Shown in pieces: positions 54,406-61,154 of a DNA stretch of 64,000 nucleotides. Both the position numbers and the translations under genes were made by a program. The first letter of the stretch is position 1. Every line of letters starts with the position of its first letter. The stretch is from Indolivaga macrotermitis. Lineage in GTDB: Bacteria; Bacteroidota; Bacteroidia; Bacteroidales; Dysgonomonadaceae. The stretch covers positions 1-64,000 of the forward strand of contig NZ_FQUC01000014.1 in assembly GCF_900128985.1 (NCBI RefSeq). The letters run 5' to 3'. The notes under the pieces were generated by a model, which was given only the letters and a program-made list of their open reading frames with translations, was not told where the DNA came from and did not search any database.

Positions 54406-54556
54406 GCTTGAAGGCGCAGTCTTGATCTTTTGCTTCGTTTTGCATCAAGGCAAAATGAAGAACAAGCCTTTAGGCGCGTTAGTAAATACTCGAAAAACTA
54501 AAGCCTTTTTCAGCTATAAGGTTGATATTTGTCAGTATAGGTAGAAATAAGAACAC

Positions 54557-54970
54557 TTAATGTAACCCTAATATCATATTAGCAAGAATGATGGCTAATA
54601 CTATCAATGTAATACAGACATACATGTAATCTTTTTCGATAAGAAAAGAAAAAGCCGAAAATGCTACACGGATAATGGGCGTTGCAATCAAAACAATGAT
54701 TCCGATCTGAACAATTGCTGCTCCGTCGAAATTCAGTACTGCCGGAATGATTGAATTGAGTTCTCTCAGATATTGGTCTACACCCGGAAATGGTTGCCCT
54801 GAAGGGGTAGGACTATAATCGGCGGTCTTGGCATGATGTTGAAGCATGTATACAATACCTCCGAATACGGTAATTATGCTGGATAGTACGACTCCGTAGC
54901 GTAATAATTTTCCTATGTATTGTTCAACATCCCGTTGATCCCAATATGCTCGCGAAAATATATGTTTCAT
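54557..54970 (-). CDS. DUF1634 membrane protein
   Basis: The 137-residue protein has an N-terminal amphipathic start and three membrane segments (about residues 24-45, 85-105 and 115-135). I recognise it as DUF1634, which very often follows a TSUP/TauE-type transporter gene (memory). Here it is 21 bp downstream of 54992-55831, probably co-transcribed, and may be an accessory subunit. Confidence 0.8.
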   Translation of the reverse strand: MKHIFSRAYWDQRDVEQYIGKLLRYGVVLSSIITVFGGIVYMLQHHAKTADYSPTPSGQPFPGVDQYLRELNSIIPAVLNFDGAAIVQIGIIVLIATPIIRVAFSAFSFLIEKDYMYVCITLIVLAIILANMILGLH

Positions 54971-54991
54971 GTTTTATTGTTTCTGTGAATA

Positions 54992-55831
54992 TTATAGCTT
55001 ACCTGTTATTCCATTATACATCATGGAGATTGCAAGGAAGAATATAACGATACTGAATAGTTGGCGCAGTCGCTTTACATTGGCTTTCGGCAAAACTTTC
55101 GATCCGATAAAAGCTCCGAGTAATACGCCGACTACGATGGGCATACAAAGCCCGGGATCGATATAACCCCTTTGCAGGTAAATTACAGCACTGGCTGCGG
55201 CTGTTACCCCCACCATAAAGTTACTGGTGGTGGTAGACACTTTGAATGGGATTTTCATTGCAGTATCCATTGCCAGTACTTTTAATGCTCCCGACCCGAT
55301 ACCCAGTAAACCGGATAGTACTCCGGCTATGGTCATTAACGAATAACCGCCTGCTACATTATGTACCTTGTAGTTTACTATACCTTCTTTTGTCGGATAC
55401 GAGCCATTCAGTTTAAGCTTATCAGCCAGTTTATCGCCGGGTGCATTGGGATCCAGATGTTCTTCTTTTTTGGTGATAGTACGTATCGCCGAAAATATCA
55501 GTACACATCCGAAGATAACGGCAATATACTGTTTGTCGAGGTAGATGGCTATGATGGCTCCAAGTACAGCCCCCGTGGTGGTAGCTATTTCGAGAAACAT
55601 CCCTATGCGGACATTGGTGATCCCTTCTTTTATGTATGCTGCGGCGGCTCCCGAAGAACTGGCTATGGATGTGACAAGGGCTGCCCCGATAGCATACCTC
55701 ATATCTACACCGAATCCGAGAGTTAATAATGGAATAACGACTACTCCGCCGCCAAGTCCGGTAAGGGATCCCAAAAAACCGGCAAATATTGCACCTAAAA
55801 ACAATATCAGAATAAACAGACTTAATGACAT
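54992..55831 (-). CDS. TSUP (TauE/SafE-family) transporter
   Basis: The 279-residue inner-membrane protein has about eight hydrophobic segments in two repeats. GSLTGLGGGVVVIPLL near the N-terminus and SGLLGIGSGALKVLAM in the second half are the paired TauE/SafE repeat motifs. The family exports or takes up sulfite, sulfoacetate or related anions. The substrate is not predictable. Copy B of the leader repeat ends 15 bp before its start. Confidence 0.9.
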   Translation of the reverse strand: MSLSLFILILFLGAIFAGFLGSLTGLGGGVVVIPLLTLGFGVDMRYAIGAALVTSIASSSGAAAAYIKEGITNVRIGMFLEIATTTGAVLGAIIAIYLDKQYIAVIFGCVLIFSAIRTITKKEEHLDPNAPGDKLADKLKLNGSYPTKEGIVNYKVHNVAGGYSLMTIAGVLSGLLGIGSGALKVLAMDTAMKIPFKVSTTTSNFMVGVTAAASAVIYLQRGYIDPGLCMPIVVGVLLGAFIGSKVLPKANVKRLRQLFSIVIFFLAISMMYNGITGKL

Positions 55832-55845
55832 ATATTTGTGTTTTT

Positions 55846-55962
55846 AAGGTCTTAGACCTTTTTAATACTTTGATAAGCAAAACAACGATAGCCAGTTATT
55901 GTTCGAAAATGTATCATTAAATACTAGCTGTGACTTAATTATCCGTTACAAAAATAGGTAAT
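55846..55962 (-). repeat. Dispersed leader repeat, copy B
   Basis: On the minus strand the blocks GTATTTAATG, TTCGAACAATAACTGG, CTATCGTTGTTTTGC and an A-rich run end in AAGGTC-TAA-GACCTT (55846-55860), 15 bp before the TSUP start. The outer boundary is approximate. Confidence 0.7.
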
Positions 55963-56214
55963 TTAAGATTGTCTGCCTATTTAATTCCTCTCAAATCGAA
56001 TATCTTATCTTGAAAAAATAGATTGTATTTATACTTTAGGGTTGGTTATATGTGGCGACGAAGGTAATAATCTAGGAGAATGCCGGTAGTTTTTTCAATG
56101 CAGTTAATTGTCGGGGTTGGAATATAAATATATGTAAAAATTAATCTAAGTGATGGTCTTGTTTAGCTTGATTTTGTACATTTGGCTTGTTGGAATAATT
56201 TTATCTATAGTATG

Positions 56215-56315
56215 AGGTTTCAGACCTTTCTGTCGGTTCTGTAAATAGAAGAACAATAATCGGTTATATATCGAAAACGCATTATTCATAACTGTAACTT
56301 ATATAACTGATAAGA
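56215..56315 (-). repeat. Dispersed leader repeat, copy C
   Basis: On the minus strand TTTTCGATATATAACC, GATTATTGTTCTTCTATTTAC and AGGTC-TGA-AACCT follow the same order as copies A and B, with one mismatch in the palindrome (56215-56227). No coding start follows it, which could mean a gene was lost. Confidence 0.65.
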
Positions 56316-56332
56316 TTAGAAAAAATAAAAAT

Positions 56333-56462
56333 GATGTCACAAGTGTCACTTTTGTCACTTTAAATGGGTTAAGTTCCCCATATTAAGACTAATAGCAAGG
56401 TGACAAAGTAAACAGTAAAGTGACAGAAAGTATACATGTGGTGTATAAGTTTGTCACCTTTT
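56333..56462. repeat. GGTGACA-type array (copy Y)
   Basis: TGTCAC occurs at 56335, 56344 and 56353, AGGTGACA at 56398, AAGTGACA at 56418 and TGTCACCT near 56453. It resembles the array at 12161-12275, including a shared ACATGTG word. Confidence 0.7.
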
Positions 56463-56495
56463 TATCAAGATATTCAATATAAAATCTAAGTAATT

Positions 56496-57452
56496 ATGGA
56501 ATATAAATTTTGCGGTAAAAGCGGTTTGAAATTACCTGTCCTATCCCTAGGACTTTGGCATAATTTCGGTGCGATTGATGATTTCGCTAATTCACGCCAA
56601 ATGATATGTACGGCATTCGATAAAGGGATTACCCATATAGATCTGGCTAATAATTATGGACCGCCTCCGGGCAGCGCAGAGGAGACTTTCGGAAAAGTAT
56701 TGAAATCGGATCTGGCTTCACACAGGGATGAACTGATTGTTTCGTCAAAAGCAGGCCATCTGATGTGGAACGGACCTTATGGTGACGGGAGTTCGCGTAA
56801 ATCTTTATTTGCCAGTATCGATCAGAGTTTGAAACGCACGGGATTGGATTATTTCGATATTTTTTACAGTCACCGTTACGATGGAGAAACTCCGGTGGAA
56901 GAAACAATGATGGCACTGGTTGATATTGTCCGCCAAGGAAAGGCTCTGTATGTGGGATTGTCGAAATATCCGTATGAAAAGGCGAAAGAGGCGTTTAGTA
57001 TTCTGAAAGAAAATAAGGTTCCCTGCCTTATCTATCAGGATCGTTACAATATGTTGGTACGTGATGTCGAAAAAGGATTATTGCAACTGACGGAAGAGCA
57101 GGGGAGCGGTTTTATCGCTTTTTCTCCTTTGGCTCAGGGATTGCTGACCGATAAATATTTACACGGTATTCCTCAGGGATCGAGGGCTGCAAAAGAAAGC
57201 GGCTTCCTTCAACAAGATCAGGTGAATGAACCGGTTATAGCAAAAGCTACAAGACTGAATGAAATAGCCCGGCAAAGGGGACAGTCTCTGGCCGAAATGG
57301 CTTTGGCATGGGTATTATATAACAAACGGGTGACATCGGTTATTATCGGGGTGAGCTCTGTGGGGCAACTGAATGATAATATCGATACGTTGAATAATAA
57401 AAATTTTTCCACTCAGGAAATTGATCTAATTGAAGATATTCTTAATCAATGA
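56496..57452 (+). CDS. Aldo-keto reductase
   Basis: The 318-residue protein is an NADPH-dependent aldo-keto reductase of the YghZ/Kv-beta-like group. DLANNYGPPPGSAEETFGK carries the catalytic Asp and Tyr (about residues 48-53), Lys in VSSKAGHLMW and His in FYSHRYDGETP (about 127). The C-terminal SVIIGVSSVGQLNDN is a cofactor-binding element. The preferred substrate is unknown, perhaps glyceraldehyde or methylglyoxal. Its stop overlaps the next gene's start by 4 bp. Confidence 0.9.
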   Translation: MEYKFCGKSGLKLPVLSLGLWHNFGAIDDFANSRQMICTAFDKGITHIDLANNYGPPPGSAEETFGKVLKSDLASHRDELIVSSKAGHLMWNGPYGDGSSRKSLFASIDQSLKRTGLDYFDIFYSHRYDGETPVEETMMALVDIVRQGKALYVGLSKYPYEKAKEAFSILKENKVPCLIYQDRYNMLVRDVEKGLLQLTEEQGSGFIAFSPLAQGLLTDKYLHGIPQGSRAAKESGFLQQDQVNEPVIAKATRLNEIARQRGQSLAEMALAWVLYNKRVTSVIIGVSSVGQLNDNIDTLNNKNFSTQEIDLIEDILNQ

Positions 57453-57889
57453 ATAATGTGCTGAAGCGTTTAGCTGTTTTGTCTGTGATCCTTATCCTTT
57501 GGGGATGTGCTAAAGAGGAAAATGTATCTAGCTCTGTTCCATACCGTCAGGTTGAGATTAATATTAATACGACACTCGAAAACAGCTTTGATAATCCGTA
57601 TTATACGAAAATATACAGTAGTGCCGGATATGCCGGGGTAATTGTGATCAGCTATTATGCTTCGGGTGTGGATTTGTCTCTGGCGGCTTTCGATCTGTGT
57701 TGTCCTTACGAGGCTCCGGCGAAAAATATATTGGAAAAGATTAATACATTACAGCTGCAATGCCCTAAATGCAAGTCGGTCTATAATATAGGGGACGGTT
57801 CGGGTAGATATGAGTCGGGACCCACTACTGAACGATTGCGAAAATACTATGTAAATAAAGACGGAACGATGTACCGCATTCGTAATTAA
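57449..57889 (+). CDS. Rieske-like lipoprotein lacking cluster histidines
   Basis: The 146-residue lipoprotein has lipobox LWGC (about residue 21). The C-terminal half resembles a Rieske fold: FDLCCPYE (about residue 88) and LQCPKCKSVYNIGDGSGRYESGP (about 108-130). In true Rieske proteins a C-P-H and C-x2-H set binds [2Fe-2S]; here the histidines are Tyr and Cys. An iron-sulfur cluster of the Rieske type is therefore unlikely. Another metal site or a purely structural role is possible. It is translationally coupled to the aldo-keto reductase. Confidence 0.7.
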   Translation: MNNVLKRLAVLSVILILWGCAKEENVSSSVPYRQVEININTTLENSFDNPYYTKIYSSAGYAGVIVISYYASGVDLSLAAFDLCCPYEAPAKNILEKINTLQLQCPKCKSVYNIGDGSGRYESGPTTERLRKYYVNKDGTMYRIRN

Positions 57890-57901
57890 TCGGGCTATTT
57901 G

Positions 57902-57932
57902 TTTGTAAAATCAAAAAAAGATTTTACATTTG
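57902..57932 (+). promoter_or_regulatory. Promoter of the tRNA-Gly/tRNA-Leu pair
   Basis: TTTG at 57902-57905 and TACATTTG at 57925-57932 are separated by exactly 19 bp, the ideal Bacteroidetes layout. The first tRNA starts 55 bp downstream. Confidence 0.85.
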
Positions 57933-57987
57933 CACTCGCAATTGTGAAAACGGTCTGCAGCGGTAGATACAGGCAATAGCAGCATTT

Positions 57988-58063
<76 letters not shown>

Positions 58064-58068
58064 AGGAT

Positions 58069-58151
58069 GCTCGGATGGTGGAATGGTAGACACGCAAGAC
58101 TTAAAATCTTGTGACCATTAGGTTGTGCGGGTTCAAGTCCCGCTCCGAGTA
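58069..58151 (+). tRNA. tRNA-Leu (TAA)
   Basis: GCTCGGA pairs with TCCGAGT, the anticodon stem CAAGA/TCTTG encloses CTTAAAA (anticodon TAA), and a long variable arm marks tRNA-Leu. The discriminator is A at 58151. CCA is not encoded. It is 5 bp after tRNA-Gly and adjoins the prophage-like region. Confidence 0.94.
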
Positions 58152-58307
58152 CTTTTTTAGCTGATTACCAGTAATTTATGCGAATTATGTTCGGTAAATG
58201 TTCGGTTTAACGGCTGAAAAACAAAATTAACGGCTCTGAATAAGGGTCGTTTTTTTGTGTCTTGCACAACATCTATTTATTTTCGAATATTCTTAACCCT
58301 TCCATTT

Positions 58308-58445
58308 TTATGGTATTCCAGATTTTCTGAATGGCAGTTTATTTCTATCTCTGGCATCTCTTAGGGTATCCGTACAAAATGTAGTGTATATACGGGCCTC
58401 GGTTTCACTTAACCACCTTTTTTCTATAATAATCCGATTTGACAT
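58308..58445 (-). CDS. Short excisionase-like protein
   Basis: The 45-residue frame starts at 58445 and reads WLSETEARIYTTFCTDTLRDARDR then KLPFRKSG. This is the pattern of MerR/excisionase-type HTH proteins (WLSxxEAxxYxxxSxxTLRxxR). Family members usually continue for a further wing of about 15-20 residues; here a stop follows at once. It may be truncated or frameshifted. It is the closest gene to tRNA-Leu on the prophage side, as expected for an integration module, but no integrase is in the window. Confidence 0.5.
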   Translation of the reverse strand: MSNRIIIEKRWLSETEARIYTTFCTDTLRDARDRNKLPFRKSGIP

Positions 58446-58558
58446 AGGTTTTTAATCTAAATATACTACTTATATATAAGTAAACCGCCCCTACCTTCAC
58501 AGGCAAAGACGGTTAAAATTGCAAATACAATATGACTTAGACGAAGCCACATGTTTTT

Positions 58559-58774
58559 TTAGTCTTTGGCAAATACTTTCATTAGTTCACCTAACATATG
58601 TAAATCATTAACAGAGCCTCTGATATCTCCGTTATCTTCAACGATAGCCATGTACATACTGGAGTATGCAAGACTTATCTCTGCCAGGCGTTGATAAAAT
58701 GAACTAATGCATCCGTATTCATCAAAAATTAGTGCGTTTAACGCATCTATTTGTTTTGTGCTTAATGTATTCAT
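58559..58774 (-). CDS. Small phage-type protein
   Basis: Function unknown. The 71-residue protein is probably helical (SSFYQRLAEISLAYSSMYMA). It lies 5 bp after the WYL_2-like gene in the leftward small-gene operon. Confidence 0.6.
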   Translation of the reverse strand: MNTLSTKQIDALNALIFDEYGCISSFYQRLAEISLAYSSMYMAIVEDNGDIRGSVNDLHMLGELMKVFAKD

Positions 58775-58779
58775 ACTGT

Positions 58780-59100
58780 TTAATATATTAAGTTTAGTTT
58801 TTTATATGATCTGAATTCTTGTTTTTCCGTATCGAAGTATACCTGCGTAAAATCATTTTTAGCACGTTCCTTCTTTTCTCTGTTCGATATGGGAATTCCC
58901 GTATCGGATAATGTACCCCAAGCTTCACGTATAGACCCATCTACTTTTTGAAAATAGAACTTAACAATACCCTGTTTCATACGCCTTACAAGTTTAAAGT
59001 TAGCCCAAGCCAATTTTAAACACTCTGACAAGCTTTTACCGGTAGTCCTTACAAACTGCCAGGCAGTACGCATAATAGTTGAAAAGTCGCTTCGTTTCAT
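58780..59100 (-). CDS. SH3-barrel (WYL_2-like) phage protein
   Basis: The 106-residue protein has the pattern FSTIMRTAWQFVRTTGKSLSECLKLAWANFKL followed by a barrel-like region with VKFYFQKVDGSIREAWGTL. I recognise it as the Sm/SH3-like family common in Bacteroidales phages and plasmids (memory). Its function is not established; nucleic-acid binding is plausible. Two hairpins lie directly before its start codon. Confidence 0.75.
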   Translation of the reverse strand: MKRSDFSTIMRTAWQFVRTTGKSLSECLKLAWANFKLVRRMKQGIVKFYFQKVDGSIREAWGTLSDTGIPISNREKKERAKNDFTQVYFDTEKQEFRSYKKLNLIY

Positions 59101-59101
59101 T

Positions 59102-59137
59102 GCTGTATGGTTTTATACAGCGGGGCTTTCACCCCGC
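59102..59137 (-). promoter_or_regulatory. Two overlapping hairpins before the WYL_2-like start
   Basis: GCTGTAT/ATACAGC (59102-59108 with 59115-59121) and GCGGGG/CCCCGC (59120-59125 with 59132-59137) share two bases, so the two full stems compete. They abut the ATG at 59100 and could control translation or be an RNA-processing site. Confidence 0.5.
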
Positions 59138-59143
59138 CTATTT

Positions 59144-59281
59144 TTAACGAAAACTAATTTTATATCCGGTAGAATGAAAACTGATTTCGTAACCGCGGAT
59201 ATAACCGACGCGCATAATACATTCTGCATAACTAATAGCGTCGTAATGATTGTCATAAATTGCTTTGTAAGTTGCTTTCAT
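59144..59281 (-). CDS. Small protein of the phage-type operon
   Basis: The 45-residue frame begins MKATYKAIYDNHYDAISYAE and ends with KISFR. The start at 59281 is 1 bp downstream of the next gene's stop, typical of phage operons. Function unknown. Confidence 0.55.
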   Translation of the reverse strand: MKATYKAIYDNHYDAISYAECIMRVGYIRGYEISFHSTGYKISFR

Positions 59282-59282
59282 G

Positions 59283-59438
59283 CTATTTTGATTTGACGTT
59301 TATTAATACTCTGGTAAGTCCTTTATACACTATAGTTTCAGAATTTTCTACAATCCAACCGTTTTTGGTTGCATAGTTCAAAGCATCTTCGAATGAATCG
59401 AATTGATTCCCGTTCAATATGTACGTTTTCTTTTTCAT
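59283..59438 (-). CDS. Small protein of the phage-type operon
   Basis: The 51-residue frame begins MKKKTYILNGNQFDSFEDAL and ends with RVLINVKSK. Strand-helix-strand pattern. It fits tightly between neighbours (gaps of 5 and 1 bp). Function unknown. Confidence 0.55.
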   Translation of the reverse strand: MKKKTYILNGNQFDSFEDALNYATKNGWIVENSETIVYKGLTRVLINVKSK

Positions 59439-59443
59439 AACTA

Positions 59444-59593
59444 TCAGTATTTATATTCCGTTGTATTTAATATTCCTATGGCCTGGGCTTCATATACGAC
59501 GTTCATAAAGTTTCCATTCACATACAATATCGCTTCGTCTTTAACTCTAAGCAGAATATAGCCTTTGTCTACTTTTCTGATTTGGTATTTCAT
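59444..59593 (-). CDS. Small protein of the phage-type operon
   Basis: The 49-residue frame begins MKYQIRKVDKGYILLRVKDE, rich in beta-strand residues. It lies 5 bp after 59599-60000 and 5 bp before 59283-59438. Function unknown. Confidence 0.55.
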   Translation of the reverse strand: MKYQIRKVDKGYILLRVKDEAILYVNGNFMNVVYEAQAIGILNTTEYKY

Positions 59594-59598
59594 ATTGT

Positions 59599-60000
59599 TT
59601 AATTTTCTTTGAATGTGTATAATGTATATGTGTAACCTTTTCCACCTCGGTAAGCTATCCCGTTACTAAGGTTTTTCATGTTTTCATTAGTAGACTCTAT
59701 TCTTTCATAATAAGACATAAAGTCATCAGCCCCGTTTTCATCTACTGCGTAAAACTCAGTAAGGCGTCTAATTATATCGGATTCGTTAACGGTGTAACTA
59801 GGATCTAGATAAATAACGGTCTGTTTTGTGTGTTCTGGATTCTGTATGTCTGTGAACAAAACCGTTTCGCCGTTTATCCTTAGTTGATCCGGATCCCCTT
59901 CGAAAAAGCTTAACACATCATCTGTTTCACAGGCTTGCATAGTATCATATACTAAATCGTTTTCCTGTGCGTTTTCCCAACTTATAATAGTTGTTTTCAT
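59599..60000 (-). CDS. Hypothetical phage-type protein
   Basis: The 133-residue acidic protein has no recognised domain. SWENAQENDLVYDTMQAC and a Tyr-rich C-terminal segment (GKGYTYTLYTFKEN) stand out. It lies in the operon between 60011-60319 and the smaller genes. Confidence 0.65.
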   Translation of the reverse strand: MKTTIISWENAQENDLVYDTMQACETDDVLSFFEGDPDQLRINGETVLFTDIQNPEHTKQTVIYLDPSYTVNESDIIRRLTEFYAVDENGADDFMSYYERIESTNENMKNLSNGIAYRGGKGYTYTLYTFKEN

Positions 60001-60010
60001 GTTATTTTTT

Positions 60011-60319
60011 TTAAATGTTTTTAGTTTCTATTATCATTCTGGCAGCACATTTGAGTATGCAAACCTTACCGGCGGGTGTTGGCCAGTCTCCAGCCTCTCT
60101 CATTTTATAAGTGTATGCAATTAGTGGTAGATCATCCCAAACTTGTAATTTAATACTGTATAGATTAGGATTCTCGTTATAGGCTTCTGTTAGTCGCTCT
60201 TTACTTAAGAATCTTAGTAACATGTTAATCGTTGCGTCTGTAACGAACTGGCTATAATATTCGTCGTGAGTTGCTTCGCCGTTCAGGTACTGTTTGCGGG
60301 TAATTACGTTTGTTTTCAT
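60011..60319 (-). CDS. Hypothetical phage-type protein
   Basis: The 102-residue protein is mostly helical (NMLLRFLSKERLTEAYN) with a C-terminal KVCILKCAARMII. It resembles small host-takeover or accessory proteins in size and context only. No domain is recognised. It is the second gene after the leftward promoter. Confidence 0.65.
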   Translation of the reverse strand: MKTNVITRKQYLNGEATHDEYYSQFVTDATINMLLRFLSKERLTEAYNENPNLYSIKLQVWDDLPLIAYTYKMREAGDWPTPAGKVCILKCAARMIIETKNI

Positions 60320-60332
60320 AATCCATAAATTT

Positions 60333-60452
60333 TTAATTGTATTTGTAATCGTAATATCTTTCTATTTCTTTCTCCTCTGCCAGATCGTAAGATGTATCTG
60401 TATCGTCTGGATCTTCAAAGGTTGCATTCCATAAAATTTCGTCCCAAGTCAT
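60333..60452 (-). CDS. Very small acidic protein, first gene of the leftward operon
   Basis: The 39-residue frame begins MTWDEILWNATFEDPDDTDT. It is strongly acidic, which could suggest a DNA-mimic or leader role, but nothing proves this. It follows the leftward promoter and precedes 60011-60319 by 13 bp. Confidence 0.5.
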   Translation of the reverse strand: MTWDEILWNATFEDPDDTDTSYDLAEEKEIERYYDYKYN

Positions 60453-60489
60453 AATTAATAAATTATATTGTTACTATAATTATTCGATA

Positions 60490-60521
60490 CAAATATATAG
60501 TATAAATATATAATATCCAAA
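60490..60521 (-). promoter_or_regulatory. Promoter of the leftward small-gene operon
   Basis: On the minus strand TTTG (60518-60521) and TATATTTG (60490-60497) are separated by 20 bp, a near-ideal layout. A 12-bp direct repeat ACTATAATTATT lies at 60473-60484 and 60538-60549, flanking it. Confidence 0.75.
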
Positions 60522-60576
60522 CAAAATATATACTTTAACTATAATTATTTCAAAATAATTGTGTCAATACTATATA

Positions 60577-60596
60577 TTTTATACATTTGTATAAAA
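60577..60596 (+). promoter_or_regulatory. XRE gene promoter with overlapping operator
   Basis: TACATTTG at 60582-60589 is the -7 box. It sits inside a 9+2+9 palindrome, TTTTATACA-TT-TGTATAAAA. A second palindrome (AATTATTT/AAATAATT, 60543-60560) is nearby. This is how a self-controlled repressor is arranged. Confidence 0.7.
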
Positions 60597-60611
60597 TAAA
60601 AGTTAAATAAT

Positions 60612-60896
60612 ATGGAATTTAGAATTAAAGAGATATTAAAAGAAAGAGGAATAACTGCCCTTACATTAGCAAAGGGTATAGAAATGACACAGGCAAATCT
60701 AAGTAACATAATGACAGGTAAAACAAAACCATCATTAGACACATTAGAAAAAATCGCATCCGCTTTAAATGTCCCTATCACAGATCTGTTTGAACGATCG
60801 AAACAGAATACAATAACATGTCCTAAATGCGGCACGGCTTTAGAAATAAAGGAGAAAGAAAGCTATAATGTAGATGAGGATCCATTGACAAAATAG
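60612..60896 (+). CDS. XRE-type repressor with C-terminal CxxC tail
   Basis: The 94-residue protein has an HTH_3 domain (about residues 5-62; ALTLAKGIEMTQANLSNIMTGKTKPSLDTLEKIASAL). A tail with CPKCGTALEI (about 72-81) contains only one CxxC, so any zinc site would need a partner. It is transcribed away from the leftward small-gene operon, with the palindromic operator overlapping its promoter. The start is 16 bp after the operator, so the leader is very short. It is the likely lysogeny-type switch protein. Confidence 0.87.
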   Translation: MEFRIKEILKERGITALTLAKGIEMTQANLSNIMTGKTKPSLDTLEKIASALNVPITDLFERSKQNTITCPKCGTALEIKEKESYNVDEDPLTK

Positions 60897-61064
60897 AGGT
60901 CCTGTACGGCTTTTTTTTGGGTGGATATAGCTTTTTTTTGGGTATACCCCCCCCGGTGGACCGGTGTAAGGCAGGGCAACCCGATTACGCTTAAATTTTT
61001 TTATTTTTTTTTCTAGTGAGCGTATGGGGGTATAGCTATTACCGATACCCTGCTGTATAAAAAC

Positions 61065-61098
61065 GAAAAAGCCTTACCCCATTATAGGGTAAGGCCTT
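61065..61098 (-). terminator. Terminator after the tail gene
   Basis: On the minus strand GCCTTACCC/GGGTAAGGC (61071-61079 with 61087-61095) is followed by TTTTTC, 60 bp downstream of the tail gene stop. A similar T run exists on the plus strand less clearly. Confidence 0.75.
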
Positions 61099-61154
61099 CA
61101 TGTGAGTATCTTTTATGCTCCGGGCAATAGATAAAGAATATTAACTTGCAGCCA

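Larger units (their letters stand above)
53970..54556. other. 587-bp gene-free stretch with dense inverted repeats
   Basis: After the terminator at 53996 there is no credible gene. The stretch holds at least three inverted-repeat pairs and a copy of the leader palindrome (54263-54275). It may be a decayed mobile element or an undescribed structured repeat. Confidence 0.55.
55832..56495. other. 664-bp intergenic stretch with repeats
   Basis: It carries leader-repeat copies B and C and the second GGTGACA array. No gene is seen. Copies B and C are only about 250 bp apart. Confidence 0.6.
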
